A stretch of DNA of 28,965 nucleotides from UBA967 sp044375555. GTDB taxonomy: Bacteria > Verrucomicrobiota > Verrucomicrobiia > Chthoniobacterales > Terrimicrobiaceae. Location: the NCBI GenBank assembly GCA_044375555.1, contig JBILML010000033.1:1-28965 (forward strand), given 5' to 3'. The notes below the pieces were generated by a model. The model had not been told where the DNA came from. It saw nothing but the letters and a program-made list of their open reading frames with translations, and ran no database searches. Position 1 is the first letter of the stretch; each line of letters starts with the position of its first letter. The translations under genes were made by a program, and so were the position numbers. Below, in pieces: positions 1 to 7,082 of the stretch.

Positions 1-105
1 AGAATTGTTCACAAACCGGTAGCTCTGGCTTGGCGCCAGCGCGCGAGCTCTGCCCTTCGGGCTCGCGCTGCCGCTACCTTGCCTCCGGCATTTATGAACA
101 ATTCT
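1..105. repeat. Inverted-repeat-bounded hairpin element (MITE- or REP-like)
   Basis: The segment begins with AGAATTGTTCA (1-11) and ends with its exact reverse complement (95-105). Inside lies a second inverted pair, GGTAGC (18-23) and GCTACC (73-78), and inside that GC-rich arms (AGCGCGCGAGC against GCTCGCGCT). The whole stretch can therefore fold as one nested hairpin. No coding sequence is evident. It may be a small non-autonomous element or a compound REP. Because it touches the window edge, its left boundary is unknown. Confidence 0.5.
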
Positions 106-132
106 CATGACTTTTGTCCTACAAGACTTGGA

Positions 133-193
133 GAATAATTTGGAGGAAATCCATGGCGCCAAATAATTCCATCCCTTCGGAAAAGAAAAGGGA
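133..193. repeat. Two consecutive imperfect hairpins in the intergenic region
   Basis: GAATAATTTGG (133-143) can pair with CCAAATAATTC (159-169), 10 of 11 positions. TCCCTT (172-177) pairs with AAGGGA (188-193). There is no clear T-tract, so a terminator role is unproven. The rest of 106-285 shows no gene. Confidence 0.3.
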
Positions 194-285
194 ATTTCCG
201 GTCAAGCCCACAGGACTCGCAATGCGAGATAAAATCAGGCTCTGAAAATTGACACCGGGGGGCGAAATCGCTTTCATCGCCCTCC

Positions 286-819
286 ATGATTCGCCCGTTT
301 TTCCTGCTGTGTGCGGTGCTTGCCGTCGCGCTAGCGGGTTGTGCCACTCCAGAAGGGCCTGCCACGCGCTTGGACAAGGCCAATGTCCTCCCTCTCGAAC
401 TCGACGATTCCTTCCAATTCCGGAAAATTCTCACCTCGGTCTTCGATCCCTATTTGGTCGAACAGCGCGCGCCGGGTGGAAGAACGGGTGGCGTGATTGA
501 TTTTGAGCGCCAGCGCCGGACATGGGGAGCCGTTGATAGCCTCGAAGTCTCCAAGCGTCACGGATCGTATTTTACTTTCTTTTGGCGAACCTCCAGTGAT
601 TCGGATGTCACGCTTCGCTTGGAATACCGCCAGGCCGGACTTGGCAATTATGTGATGGCCCAAGAGCGCTACTATCCCGCCGCGCGCGGCTCCCATCGCT
701 CCACATTTCAAGTCACGGGTGATGATTTTTTGGAAAACGGCCTCGTCTCCGCTTGGAGAGCTTTGCTGATCGTGAATGGCCGCGTGGTGGGTCTCCGCCA
801 GTCTTCGATGTGGCGCTAG
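286..819 (+). CDS. Small predicted lipoprotein of unknown function
   Basis: The 177-residue product starts with a typical lipoprotein signal peptide: Arg-3, a hydrophobic stretch and the lipobox ALAGC, which makes Cys-19 the predicted lipidated residue. The mature part is a compact, mostly beta-looking domain with several aromatic and Arg residues and no motif I recognise. It should be anchored in the inner or outer membrane and face the periplasm. It stands alone ahead of the regulatory genes at 868, with a 48-base gap. The start was chosen because it gives a complete signal peptide; no strong Shine-Dalgarno is visible. Only the lipoprotein call is supported, not a function. Confidence 0.75.
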   Translation: MIRPFFLLCAVLAVALAGCATPEGPATRLDKANVLPLELDDSFQFRKILTSVFDPYLVEQRAPGGRTGGVIDFERQRRTWGAVDSLEVSKRHGSYFTFFWRTSSDSDVTLRLEYRQAGLGNYVMAQERYYPAARGSHRSTFQVTGDDFLENGLVSAWRALLIVNGRVVGLRQSSMWR

Positions 820-867
820 GGGTTGACTTAACAGGGGACGCGTGATCTTAGGTTTTTTCAGGATTTC

Positions 868-1371
868 ATGAGCAAATTGTCGAGCATTCGTGTCGGAAGC
901 GCCGCAGGGATAATCTGGATGCAGGTCGATGGTCGGGGCACTTTTGAAAATTGCCAAGGCCTCAAGGAATTTTCCCGCCGCATGATCGCCAAGGGGCATG
1001 TGGAGTTCATTCTCGATCTCGAAAAATGCGAACTCATGGACTCGACTTTCATGGGGACTCTCGCCGCTTTGGCTTTCAGCCTCCGCGATATCGAGAAGGG
1101 GCTTCTCCGCGTCGTTCGGGCGAACCCGCGTAATTTCTCGCTTCTTGAGAACCTTGGCCTCGACCACCTCTTCTCGGTGGAGCCCGAGCCCTCCGACCCG
1201 GCTCCATCCTCGCTGAAAAAAAATCCCGATTCCGCCCCAGAGAAAGATTCCGAAGAAGCTCGGGTGCATATCCTCGAGGCCCACGAAGCTCTGATCGAGG
1301 CAGACCCCCGAAACGCCGTGCGGTTCCAGGATGTGATTGATTTTCTGAAATCCGAGGCAACCGACGCCTAA
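868..1371 (+). CDS. STAS-domain anti-sigma factor antagonist (SpoIIAA/RsbV-like)
   Basis: The 167-residue protein has an N-terminal STAS domain (about residues 5-110). The conserved loop reads CELMDSTFMGTL, where Ser-59 in the D-S-T motif is the likely phosphorylation site of partner switching. In this family the unphosphorylated antagonist binds an anti-sigma kinase and frees a sigma factor or another target, and a PP2C phosphatase removes the phosphate. The next gene encodes exactly such a phosphatase. The C-terminal ~50 residues (from about 113) are Pro/Ser/Glu-rich, then helical, and lie outside the STAS fold. An AGGA motif 5 bases before the ATG supports this start. No cognate kinase gene is in the window, so the target is unknown. 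Confidence 0.85.
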   Translation: MSKLSSIRVGSAAGIIWMQVDGRGTFENCQGLKEFSRRMIAKGHVEFILDLEKCELMDSTFMGTLAALAFSLRDIEKGLLRVVRANPRNFSLLENLGLDHLFSVEPEPSDPAPSSLKKNPDSAPEKDSEEARVHILEAHEALIEADPRNAVRFQDVIDFLKSEATDA

Positions 1372-1431
1372 AGCGGTCCGTTCTTGATTGCGGGGGCTGG
1401 ATTTCAGAAAGTCCACGCCTCCTAAAGCTTC

Positions 1432-2841
1432 ATGTGGACCGCATACCATCTGACGACCCTGGCGTTCGTCGTCGCGTTATTCGCGCTCTATCTTTTGTGG
1501 TCGCAAATCCGCTCCCACCGCCTGCGCGCCCGTTTGAAGGAGTTGCAGACCGAGGAGACACGCGTGTTCGATTTTCTCCATGGGATCGGCGCGGCGTTTT
1601 CCGAGGGGGTCCGCAGCTCGGAGCTCCACCGCTTGATTGTCGAAAGCGCCATGCGCATCGTGAATGCCGACCACGGCGCGCTCTACATAGCGGACAAGTC
1701 CGGCTCCAACCTCACGCCATCCCATCTCTCGGAAGGTTGCCCGGCTTTTTTTGAAGTGCCCGACGAGCTCCTCGCTCAAACCAAAGGCTCGCCCAGCTTG
1801 CTCCAGGGCCTGCTCGGCATTCAGCCGGTTCTTCCCGAGAGTCGCGGGCCACTGGCCGATTGCTGGCGCGCGAACGAAGTCCGGATCATCCCGCAGTTCG
1901 ACACAGGAAAAAATGTTTCGTGCCCGGCGATTCTCGGCCCGCTGGTTTATCGAAACAAAATCCTCGGCGTGCTCGCGCTCGCTGGTCATGGCAACCGCCC
2001 CTTCGAGGACAAGCACCTCGCCGTCTTCCGCACCATCGCGGAGCAAAGCGCCTTCGCCCTCTACAACGAGGCCATCTACCTCGCCGCCGGTCAGAAAAAA
2101 CTCTTGGACCGCGATCTCGAGATCGCACGCGACATTCAGCGCGTTCTCTTTCCCGACGCGGATCCGGTTTTTGCCGGTTATGATATCAGCGGCCTGAGCC
2201 TCGCCGCCGGCCAACTCAGTGGAGACTATTTCGATTTTATTCCGCTTGGCTCCGATCGCCTCGCGGTCGTGATCGCCGATGTTTCCGGCAAAGGCGTTCC
2301 AGCCTCTCTCATCATGGCCATGTGCCGTGGCGTGCTCCGCCGCGAGGCCCTCGATGCCACCATGCCGGGCGATGTGCTGCGTCGGGTGAATAGCCTCCTT
2401 TACCCCGACATCAAGGAGGACATGTTCATCAGCATGGCCTATGCGATCCTCGATGGCCCGGACGGAAAATTCTTGCTCGCCCGGGCCGGCCACGATGCGC
2501 CGTTGCTCTACCGCGCCGCCTCGCACAAGGTCGAAACACTCAACCCGAAAGGCATGGCCCTCGGCATTGACAGCGGGGAGGTCTTTAATAGAGTTTGCGC
2601 CGATTTAGGCCTCGTCCTGGAGTCTGGAGATTGCATCCTGCTTTACACGGACGGAGCCACCGAGGCACTGAACGCCGACGGCGTGGAATACGGAGTCGAC
2701 CGCCTCGCCCAAGCCTTGGAAGCCGGCGCGGCTCAAGGCGCCGCCGCTGTCCTCCGACATGTGGCCGAGGATGTCCGGGCCTTCACCGGCCGCGAATCCA
2801 AACAAGACGACTTCACACTCATCGCCATCTCTAAAAAATGA
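1432..2841 (+). CDS. Membrane-anchored GAF-PP2C (SpoIIE/RsbU-type) serine phosphatase
   Basis: The 469-residue protein has one N-terminal transmembrane helix (about 8-24), a short basic linker, a GAF-type sensor domain (about 45-215) and a C-terminal SpoIIE/PP2C phosphatase domain (about 235-469). Metal-binding and core motifs are visible: LSGDYFDFIPL, IADVSGKGVPASL, LLYTDGATEALN and DDFTLIAI. The family dephosphorylates STAS-domain antagonists, so the STAS protein 60 bases upstream is the obvious substrate (inference). The GAF domain suggests a small-molecule or protein signal. The stop codon overlaps the grpE start in an ATGA, so the phosphatase and the co-chaperones are probably co-translated. 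The TM helix implies signalling at the inner membrane. Confidence 0.9.
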   Translation: MWTAYHLTTLAFVVALFALYLLWSQIRSHRLRARLKELQTEETRVFDFLHGIGAAFSEGVRSSELHRLIVESAMRIVNADHGALYIADKSGSNLTPSHLSEGCPAFFEVPDELLAQTKGSPSLLQGLLGIQPVLPESRGPLADCWRANEVRIIPQFDTGKNVSCPAILGPLVYRNKILGVLALAGHGNRPFEDKHLAVFRTIAEQSAFALYNEAIYLAAGQKKLLDRDLEIARDIQRVLFPDADPVFAGYDISGLSLAAGQLSGDYFDFIPLGSDRLAVVIADVSGKGVPASLIMAMCRGVLRREALDATMPGDVLRRVNSLLYPDIKEDMFISMAYAILDGPDGKFLLARAGHDAPLLYRAASHKVETLNPKGMALGIDSGEVFNRVCADLGLVLESGDCILLYTDGATEALNADGVEYGVDRLAQALEAGAAQGAAAVLRHVAEDVRAFTGRESKQDDFTLIAISKK

Positions 2842-3359
2842 ATAACCCTACCGAATCCGACACACAGGACTCCGCACCGAATGACGCGGGTCAGGAAGCT
2901 GAAATCTCCGAGGTGGACTTCGAAGCCGAGGCCGCCAAGCTCAAAGACCTCGCCCTCCGCGCCCGCGCTGATCTGGATAATTTCCGCAAGCGTGCCCTGC
3001 GTGAAAAAGAGGAAGCGATCCGCTATGCCAACAATGGCCTGCTCGAGCGACTCCTCCCCGTCATCGATAATTTCGAGCTCGGCCTCGACGCCGCCAAAAT
3101 GGCCGCCGACACCGCCTCGATCCTTCAAGGAATGTCGATGGTCCAAAAACAGCTTCACGATTTCTTGAAAAATAACGGCCTCGAGGAAGTCCAAGCCGAG
3201 GGTGAAGCCTTTGACCCGAACAAGCACGACGCCGTGTCCCAAGAATTCAGCGCCGACATCCCCGATGGCCATGTCATCCGGCAAGTTCGCAAGGGTTATA
3301 AAATCAAAGACCGCCTGATCCGTGCCTCGTCGGTGATTGTTTCCAAAGGCCCTCAATGA
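2838..3359 (+). CDS. grpE: Hsp70 nucleotide exchange factor GrpE
   Basis: The 173-residue protein shows the GrpE layout: an acidic disordered N-terminus (1-28), a long dimerisation helix with RADLDNFRKRALREKEE, a four-helix region with LLPVIDNFELGLDA, and the C-terminal beta domain with FDPNKHDAVSQE and GYKIKDRLIRASSVIVSKG. GrpE speeds ADP release from DnaK and acts as a thermosensor in the cytoplasm. The gene overlaps the phosphatase gene upstream and dnaJ downstream by ATGA on each side, so it depends on read-through translation. dnaK is not in the window. No CIRCE or other heat-shock operator was seen near it. Confidence 0.97.
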   Translation: MNNPTESDTQDSAPNDAGQEAEISEVDFEAEAAKLKDLALRARADLDNFRKRALREKEEAIRYANNGLLERLLPVIDNFELGLDAAKMAADTASILQGMSMVQKQLHDFLKNNGLEEVQAEGEAFDPNKHDAVSQEFSADIPDGHVIRQVRKGYKIKDRLIRASSVIVSKGPQ

Positions 3360-4501
3360 GCCGCAAGCGCGACTACTACGAGATTCTCGGAGTCGAACGA
3401 AGCGTCACCGAGGACGACCTCAAGAAGGCCTACCGCAAGCTCGCGGTCAAATTCCATCCCGACAAAAATCCTGACGACGATTCGGCCGAGGCGAAATTCA
3501 AAGAAGTCGGCGAGGCCTACGAGGTCTTGAGCGATGCCAGCAAACGTGCGGCCTACGACCGTTACGGCCATGCGGCCTTTCAGGGCGGAATGGGTGGAGG
3601 CGGCGGGGGCGGTGGATTTCACGATCCCTTCGAGGTTTTTCGCGAGGTTTTCAGCGGCGGGGGCGGCGGGGGAATTTTCGAACAATTTTTCGGCGGCGGG
3701 GGCGGCGGAGTGGATTCCTCGGGCCGCCAGCGGGGCTCCGACCTGCGCTACGATCTTCAAATCTCCCTCGAAGAAGCCGCGCGCGGCTGCGAAAAGGAAA
3801 TCGAAATTCGCAAACTCGATGCCTGCGACCCTTGCGGTGGCTCCGGCGCGCAGAAGGGCTCGAAGGCCGTGGCCTGCCCGACCTGTCGTGGACGCGGCCA
3901 AGTCGTCGTCTCGCGAGGATTTTTCCAAGTCGCCCAAACCTGCCCCGCTTGCCATGGCACAGGCCGCATCATCGAAAAACCCTGCCACTCGTGCCAAGGC
4001 GAGGGCCGCGTCGAAAAAACAAGCCGTGTGAAAATCAAAATCCCCGCCGGCATCGACAGCGAATCGCGACTTCGGAGCACCGGCGGCGGCGAGGCGGGCC
4101 TGCGTGGAGGCGGCTCCGGCGACCTCTATGTGGTCGTTCACATCAAGGAGCATGAGGTTTTCACCCGCAACGGCATGGATTTGAACTGCGAGGTTCCGAT
4201 CCCCTTCACCACCGCCGCGCTCGGCGGCGAAATCCGCGTTCCCACGCTCGACGGCGCCGTGAGTTTGAAAATTCCCGCCGGCACGCAGGGCGGTTCGACC
4301 TTTCGCATTCGCGGTCTGGGAATGCCCGCGCTGCAAGGCACGGCGAAGGGCGACATCCTCACTTATGTGCAGGTCGAGGTGCCGACGCGCCTGGACAGCG
4401 AGCAGCGCGAAGTGCTCCAGAAATTCGCAGAGCTTTGCGGCGAGGAGAACAACCCGATCTACAAAAGTTTTTACGACCGCGTGAAGTCGTTCTTCAAATA
4501 A
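3356..4501 (+). CDS. dnaJ: Co-chaperone DnaJ (type I Hsp40)
   Basis: The 381-residue protein is a full type I J-protein. The J domain (about 5-70) has the HPD motif at 34-36. A Gly/Phe-rich linker with three poly-Gly runs spans 78-118. A zinc-finger domain follows with four CxxCxGxG modules starting at Cys-157, Cys-174, Cys-196 and Cys-210, then the two C-terminal beta-sandwich substrate-binding domains. DnaJ delivers clients to DnaK and stimulates its ATPase. The start overlaps the grpE stop (ATGA). The poly-Gly linker is unusually rich in Gly, but the architecture and length match the family. Confidence 0.98.
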   Translation: MSRKRDYYEILGVERSVTEDDLKKAYRKLAVKFHPDKNPDDDSAEAKFKEVGEAYEVLSDASKRAAYDRYGHAAFQGGMGGGGGGGGFHDPFEVFREVFSGGGGGGIFEQFFGGGGGGVDSSGRQRGSDLRYDLQISLEEAARGCEKEIEIRKLDACDPCGGSGAQKGSKAVACPTCRGRGQVVVSRGFFQVAQTCPACHGTGRIIEKPCHSCQGEGRVEKTSRVKIKIPAGIDSESRLRSTGGGEAGLRGGGSGDLYVVVHIKEHEVFTRNGMDLNCEVPIPFTTAALGGEIRVPTLDGAVSLKIPAGTQGGSTFRIRGLGMPALQGTAKGDILTYVQVEVPTRLDSEQREVLQKFAELCGEENNPIYKSFYDRVKSFFK

Positions 4502-4507
4502 CCCGCC

Positions 4508-5950
4508 ATGATCCTCACCGCCGCCCAGATGGTCGATGCGGAGAGGGCCGCCTTCGCCGCCGGCGAATGTGCCGAGGGCCTCATGGAAATCGCAGGACGG
4601 CGGCTCGCGGAGTTTGTGCATCAATTCCACCCGCTCCCCGGCACCTGCCGTGTTTTTGCGGGCAAGGGTCACAATGGCGGCGATGTGCTCGTCGCCGCCC
4701 GATACCTCGCCGAATCGGGCTGGAGAATTGAAATCGAACCCGTCTTCCCCACCCAAAACCTCGCGCCACTCACCGCCAAGCAGCTGGCCGCCCTCCCGAC
4801 CAAATCCTTGGATGCTCCAGCGTATCCCTTGGTGGTGTTGGATGGGCTTCTCGGCATCGGCTCCACTGGCGAACCACGCGAGCCGGTTGCCTCCGCCATC
4901 CAGCGAATCAACGCCCTCCGCCGTGAAAAAGCCGCCTGGGTTCTCGCCGCCGACTTGCCCAGCGCGCTCGGCCATCACGGCGTCGAAGCGGATGCCACGC
5001 TCGCGATGGGCTTCGCCAAATCCTCGCTTCTCGATGATGAGGCGACTCGTTTTGTCGGTCGACTCGCCATCGCCCCGCTTCCCGGCGTGGAGGCTCCATC
5101 CAACGCCGACCCCGCCGAGGTTTTGGTGGCTGAAAATTTGCGCCATCTTTTGCCGCCGCGATCCTTCGACACCCACAAAGGCACCTACGGACGGGTGGCG
5201 ATTCTCGCGGGTTCTCAAAACTACCCCGGCGCCGCGCGCCTCTGCTCCGCAGCCGCCGTTCATGCGGGTGCGGGCCTTGTGACTCTTTTCTGCCCGCCCG
5301 AAATTTCCCAAATCCTCTCTGCCGCCGTGATTCCCGAAGTGATGGTTTCGCCGATCGAGGATTTCGCCGATGTGCCCGTGGAAAAATTCACCGCCGTGGC
5401 GATTGGGCCAGGTCTGGGACGCGAACGCGACGAGATGGTTCGGGATTTTGTGCGGCACTGCGCTGCACCCTGCGTGGTGGATGCCGATGCGTTGAATGCG
5501 ATCTCGGAATCGCCCGCTCTTTTGAAATCCTGCGCGGGCCCTCGCCTGCTCACTCCCCACCCTTTGGAGATGGAACGGATTTTCCCCCGCCAAAACCTCC
5601 CCCGCCGCGCCTGGCTCGAGGCGTTCGTCAGCGAATTTCCAGCTACCCTTTTGCTCAAAGGCTCCCGCACGCTCGTGGGCGAAGCCGGTTCTGCGACTTC
5701 CTACAATTCCACCGGCCACCCCGGCATGGGCAGCGGCGGCATGGGCGATGTGCTCACGGGCGTCTGCGCCGCGCTTCTGGCCCAAGGAAAATCCCCGCTC
5801 GAGGCTGCAAAACTCGGCGCGTGGGTCTGCGGCCGCTCCGCCGAAATCGCCCTGCGGGACGGTGCCGCCTCCCAGGAATCTCTTAGGGCTTCAGACGTGA
5901 TTGACCGGCTCGGCTCGGCCTTTGATGATCTTCGCCGCAACCCCCTTTGA
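4508..5950 (+). CDS. nnr: Bifunctional NAD(P)H-hydrate epimerase / ADP-dependent dehydratase
   Basis: The 480-residue protein is a fusion of a YjeF_N-type epimerase (about 1-205) and a carbohydrate-kinase-like dehydratase (about 210-480), as in E. coli YjeF. The enzyme repairs NAD(P)H damaged by hydration: the first half interconverts the R and S hydrates, the second half dehydrates the S form using ADP or ATP. Visible motifs are GKGHNGGD (52-59), GLLGIGSTGEP, AADLPSALG, GTYGRVAILAGS, IGPGLGRERD and GSGGMGDVLTG (408-418), where Asp-414 is the expected catalytic base. The epimerase half departs from the usual GNNGGDG and DIPSG signatures (His for the first Asn, Ala for Gly). It lies 6 bases after dnaJ, so it is probably in the same operon. 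Confidence 0.93.
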   Translation: MILTAAQMVDAERAAFAAGECAEGLMEIAGRRLAEFVHQFHPLPGTCRVFAGKGHNGGDVLVAARYLAESGWRIEIEPVFPTQNLAPLTAKQLAALPTKSLDAPAYPLVVLDGLLGIGSTGEPREPVASAIQRINALRREKAAWVLAADLPSALGHHGVEADATLAMGFAKSSLLDDEATRFVGRLAIAPLPGVEAPSNADPAEVLVAENLRHLLPPRSFDTHKGTYGRVAILAGSQNYPGAARLCSAAAVHAGAGLVTLFCPPEISQILSAAVIPEVMVSPIEDFADVPVEKFTAVAIGPGLGRERDEMVRDFVRHCAAPCVVDADALNAISESPALLKSCAGPRLLTPHPLEMERIFPRQNLPRRAWLEAFVSEFPATLLLKGSRTLVGEAGSATSYNSTGHPGMGSGGMGDVLTGVCAALLAQGKSPLEAAKLGAWVCGRSAEIALRDGAASQESLRASDVIDRLGSAFDDLRRNPL

Positions 5951-5954
5951 ACCC

Positions 5955-7016
5955 ATGGCCCAAGCGAAAAACTACTTCCACCAACTCGATGCCCTGCGCG
6001 GCATCGCGTGCCTCATGGTTCTCTTCCATCATTTGGTGCCCGGGGCGAGCAGCCACATCGCGCTCGGCCCACTCGGAGTGCGTTTGTTTTTCGTGATGAC
6101 CGGGTTTTTGCTCATCGGCAACCTGCTCCAGCAAAAGGAGCGTGGTCAGAGGCCGTTTTCCATTTTCAAGGTCTTCTACCAAAAGCGGAGCATCCGAATT
6201 TTACCGGTTTATTTCCTCGCGTTCGGTGTTCTGTGTCTTGTCGGCGTCGAGTCGGCGAAGGCCGTCTGGCCTTGGATTACGACCTTCACGATCAATCTGC
6301 ACATGGGCCTTACCGGGCAATGGCCAGGCAATTTGTCGCATTACTGGTTCCTTGCCACGAGCGAGCAAATGGTTTTCGCGCTCGCCCTGATCCTGCTCTG
6401 GCTGCCAGGGCGATTATTGGCTCCGGCGCTGGTGGTTCTATTTGTTGGAGCATGGCTTCACCGCTGGCTCGGCACCGAGTGGGGGCTCGACCCGATGCTG
6501 GTCTGGTTCTCGCCACTTTCGTCGATGGATTCGATCGCGCTGGGGGCGCTGCTGGGGCTTTTCTACCGCTCGGACAAGGAGGCTATTTCCAAGCTGGCCC
6601 TCAAGCCCTGGGTCGCCCTGCTCGCATGGATTTTCCTGATTCTCGGCACGCTGATCCGGATGAGATTCTCGGAGACGCCTCTCACGCATTTGTCAGAAAC
6701 TCTGGAGGCCCTGTTCTTCGGTTGGCTGATTCTGCGCACAGCGGTCGGGTTTTCCGGACCTTGGGGAAAAGTCCTCACCTCGCCGATCCTCGTTTACACA
6801 GGCATGATCAGCTACGCGTTGTATATTTTCCACCCGATCCTCCACAGCTTCGTCATGTGGGCATTCGGAAAAGGGGGCCTGCCGAATACGCCAGACAAAC
6901 TCGGCGTGATCCTGGCGGTCTTCGCTCTGTCCTATCTCGCGGCGTCGTTGAGTTGGTATCTCATGGAAAAACCACTCGCCTCGCTCAAACCCAAAGCGCC
7001 GCCCGCGAAGGCTTGA
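5955..7016 (+). CDS. Acyltransferase-3 family integral membrane protein
   Basis: With the start at 5955 the product is 353 residues; an upstream in-frame ATG at 5901 would overlap the previous gene by 50 bases and adds no domain, so I prefer 5955 (4 bases after the upstream stop). The N-terminus carries the family signature, YFHQLDALRGIACLMVLFHH, followed by about ten hydrophobic helices. Members transfer acetyl or other acyl groups from cytoplasmic donors to sugars of LPS, peptidoglycan, exopolysaccharide or antibiotics. The basic loop after the second helix is typical. The next gene, lptD, makes an envelope-polysaccharide substrate plausible, but the substrate cannot be read from sequence. 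Confidence 0.88.
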   Translation: MAQAKNYFHQLDALRGIACLMVLFHHLVPGASSHIALGPLGVRLFFVMTGFLLIGNLLQQKERGQRPFSIFKVFYQKRSIRILPVYFLAFGVLCLVGVESAKAVWPWITTFTINLHMGLTGQWPGNLSHYWFLATSEQMVFALALILLWLPGRLLAPALVVLFVGAWLHRWLGTEWGLDPMLVWFSPLSSMDSIALGALLGLFYRSDKEAISKLALKPWVALLAWIFLILGTLIRMRFSETPLTHLSETLEALFFGWLILRTAVGFSGPWGKVLTSPILVYTGMISYALYIFHPILHSFVMWAFGKGGLPNTPDKLGVILAVFALSYLAASLSWYLMEKPLASLKPKAPPAKA

Positions 7017-7082
7017 GCGCCGCGTGAATCGCCAATTCCCATCTTGATCTCGATCCGGTCGATATTTAGCCTTCGCCCTCCA

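Noticed and set aside
823..851. Candidate sigma-70-like promoter (TTGACT with a weak TCTTAG 17 bases on) before the STAS gene
   Set aside because: The -10 element matches poorly and the lineage's promoter consensus is unknown, so it was not listed as a feature.
331..1449. Antisense open frame of 372 codons over the lipoprotein and STAS genes
   Set aside because: It spans two unrelated + strand genes and the gap between them and shows no domain; it is a codon-bias shadow.
3353..5785. Very long open frame (810 codons) antisense to dnaJ and the hydrate-repair gene
   Set aside because: It is antisense to two clearly conserved genes, its translation is low-complexity and Gly/Ala/His-rich, and such open antisense frames arise from GC-rich codon bias.
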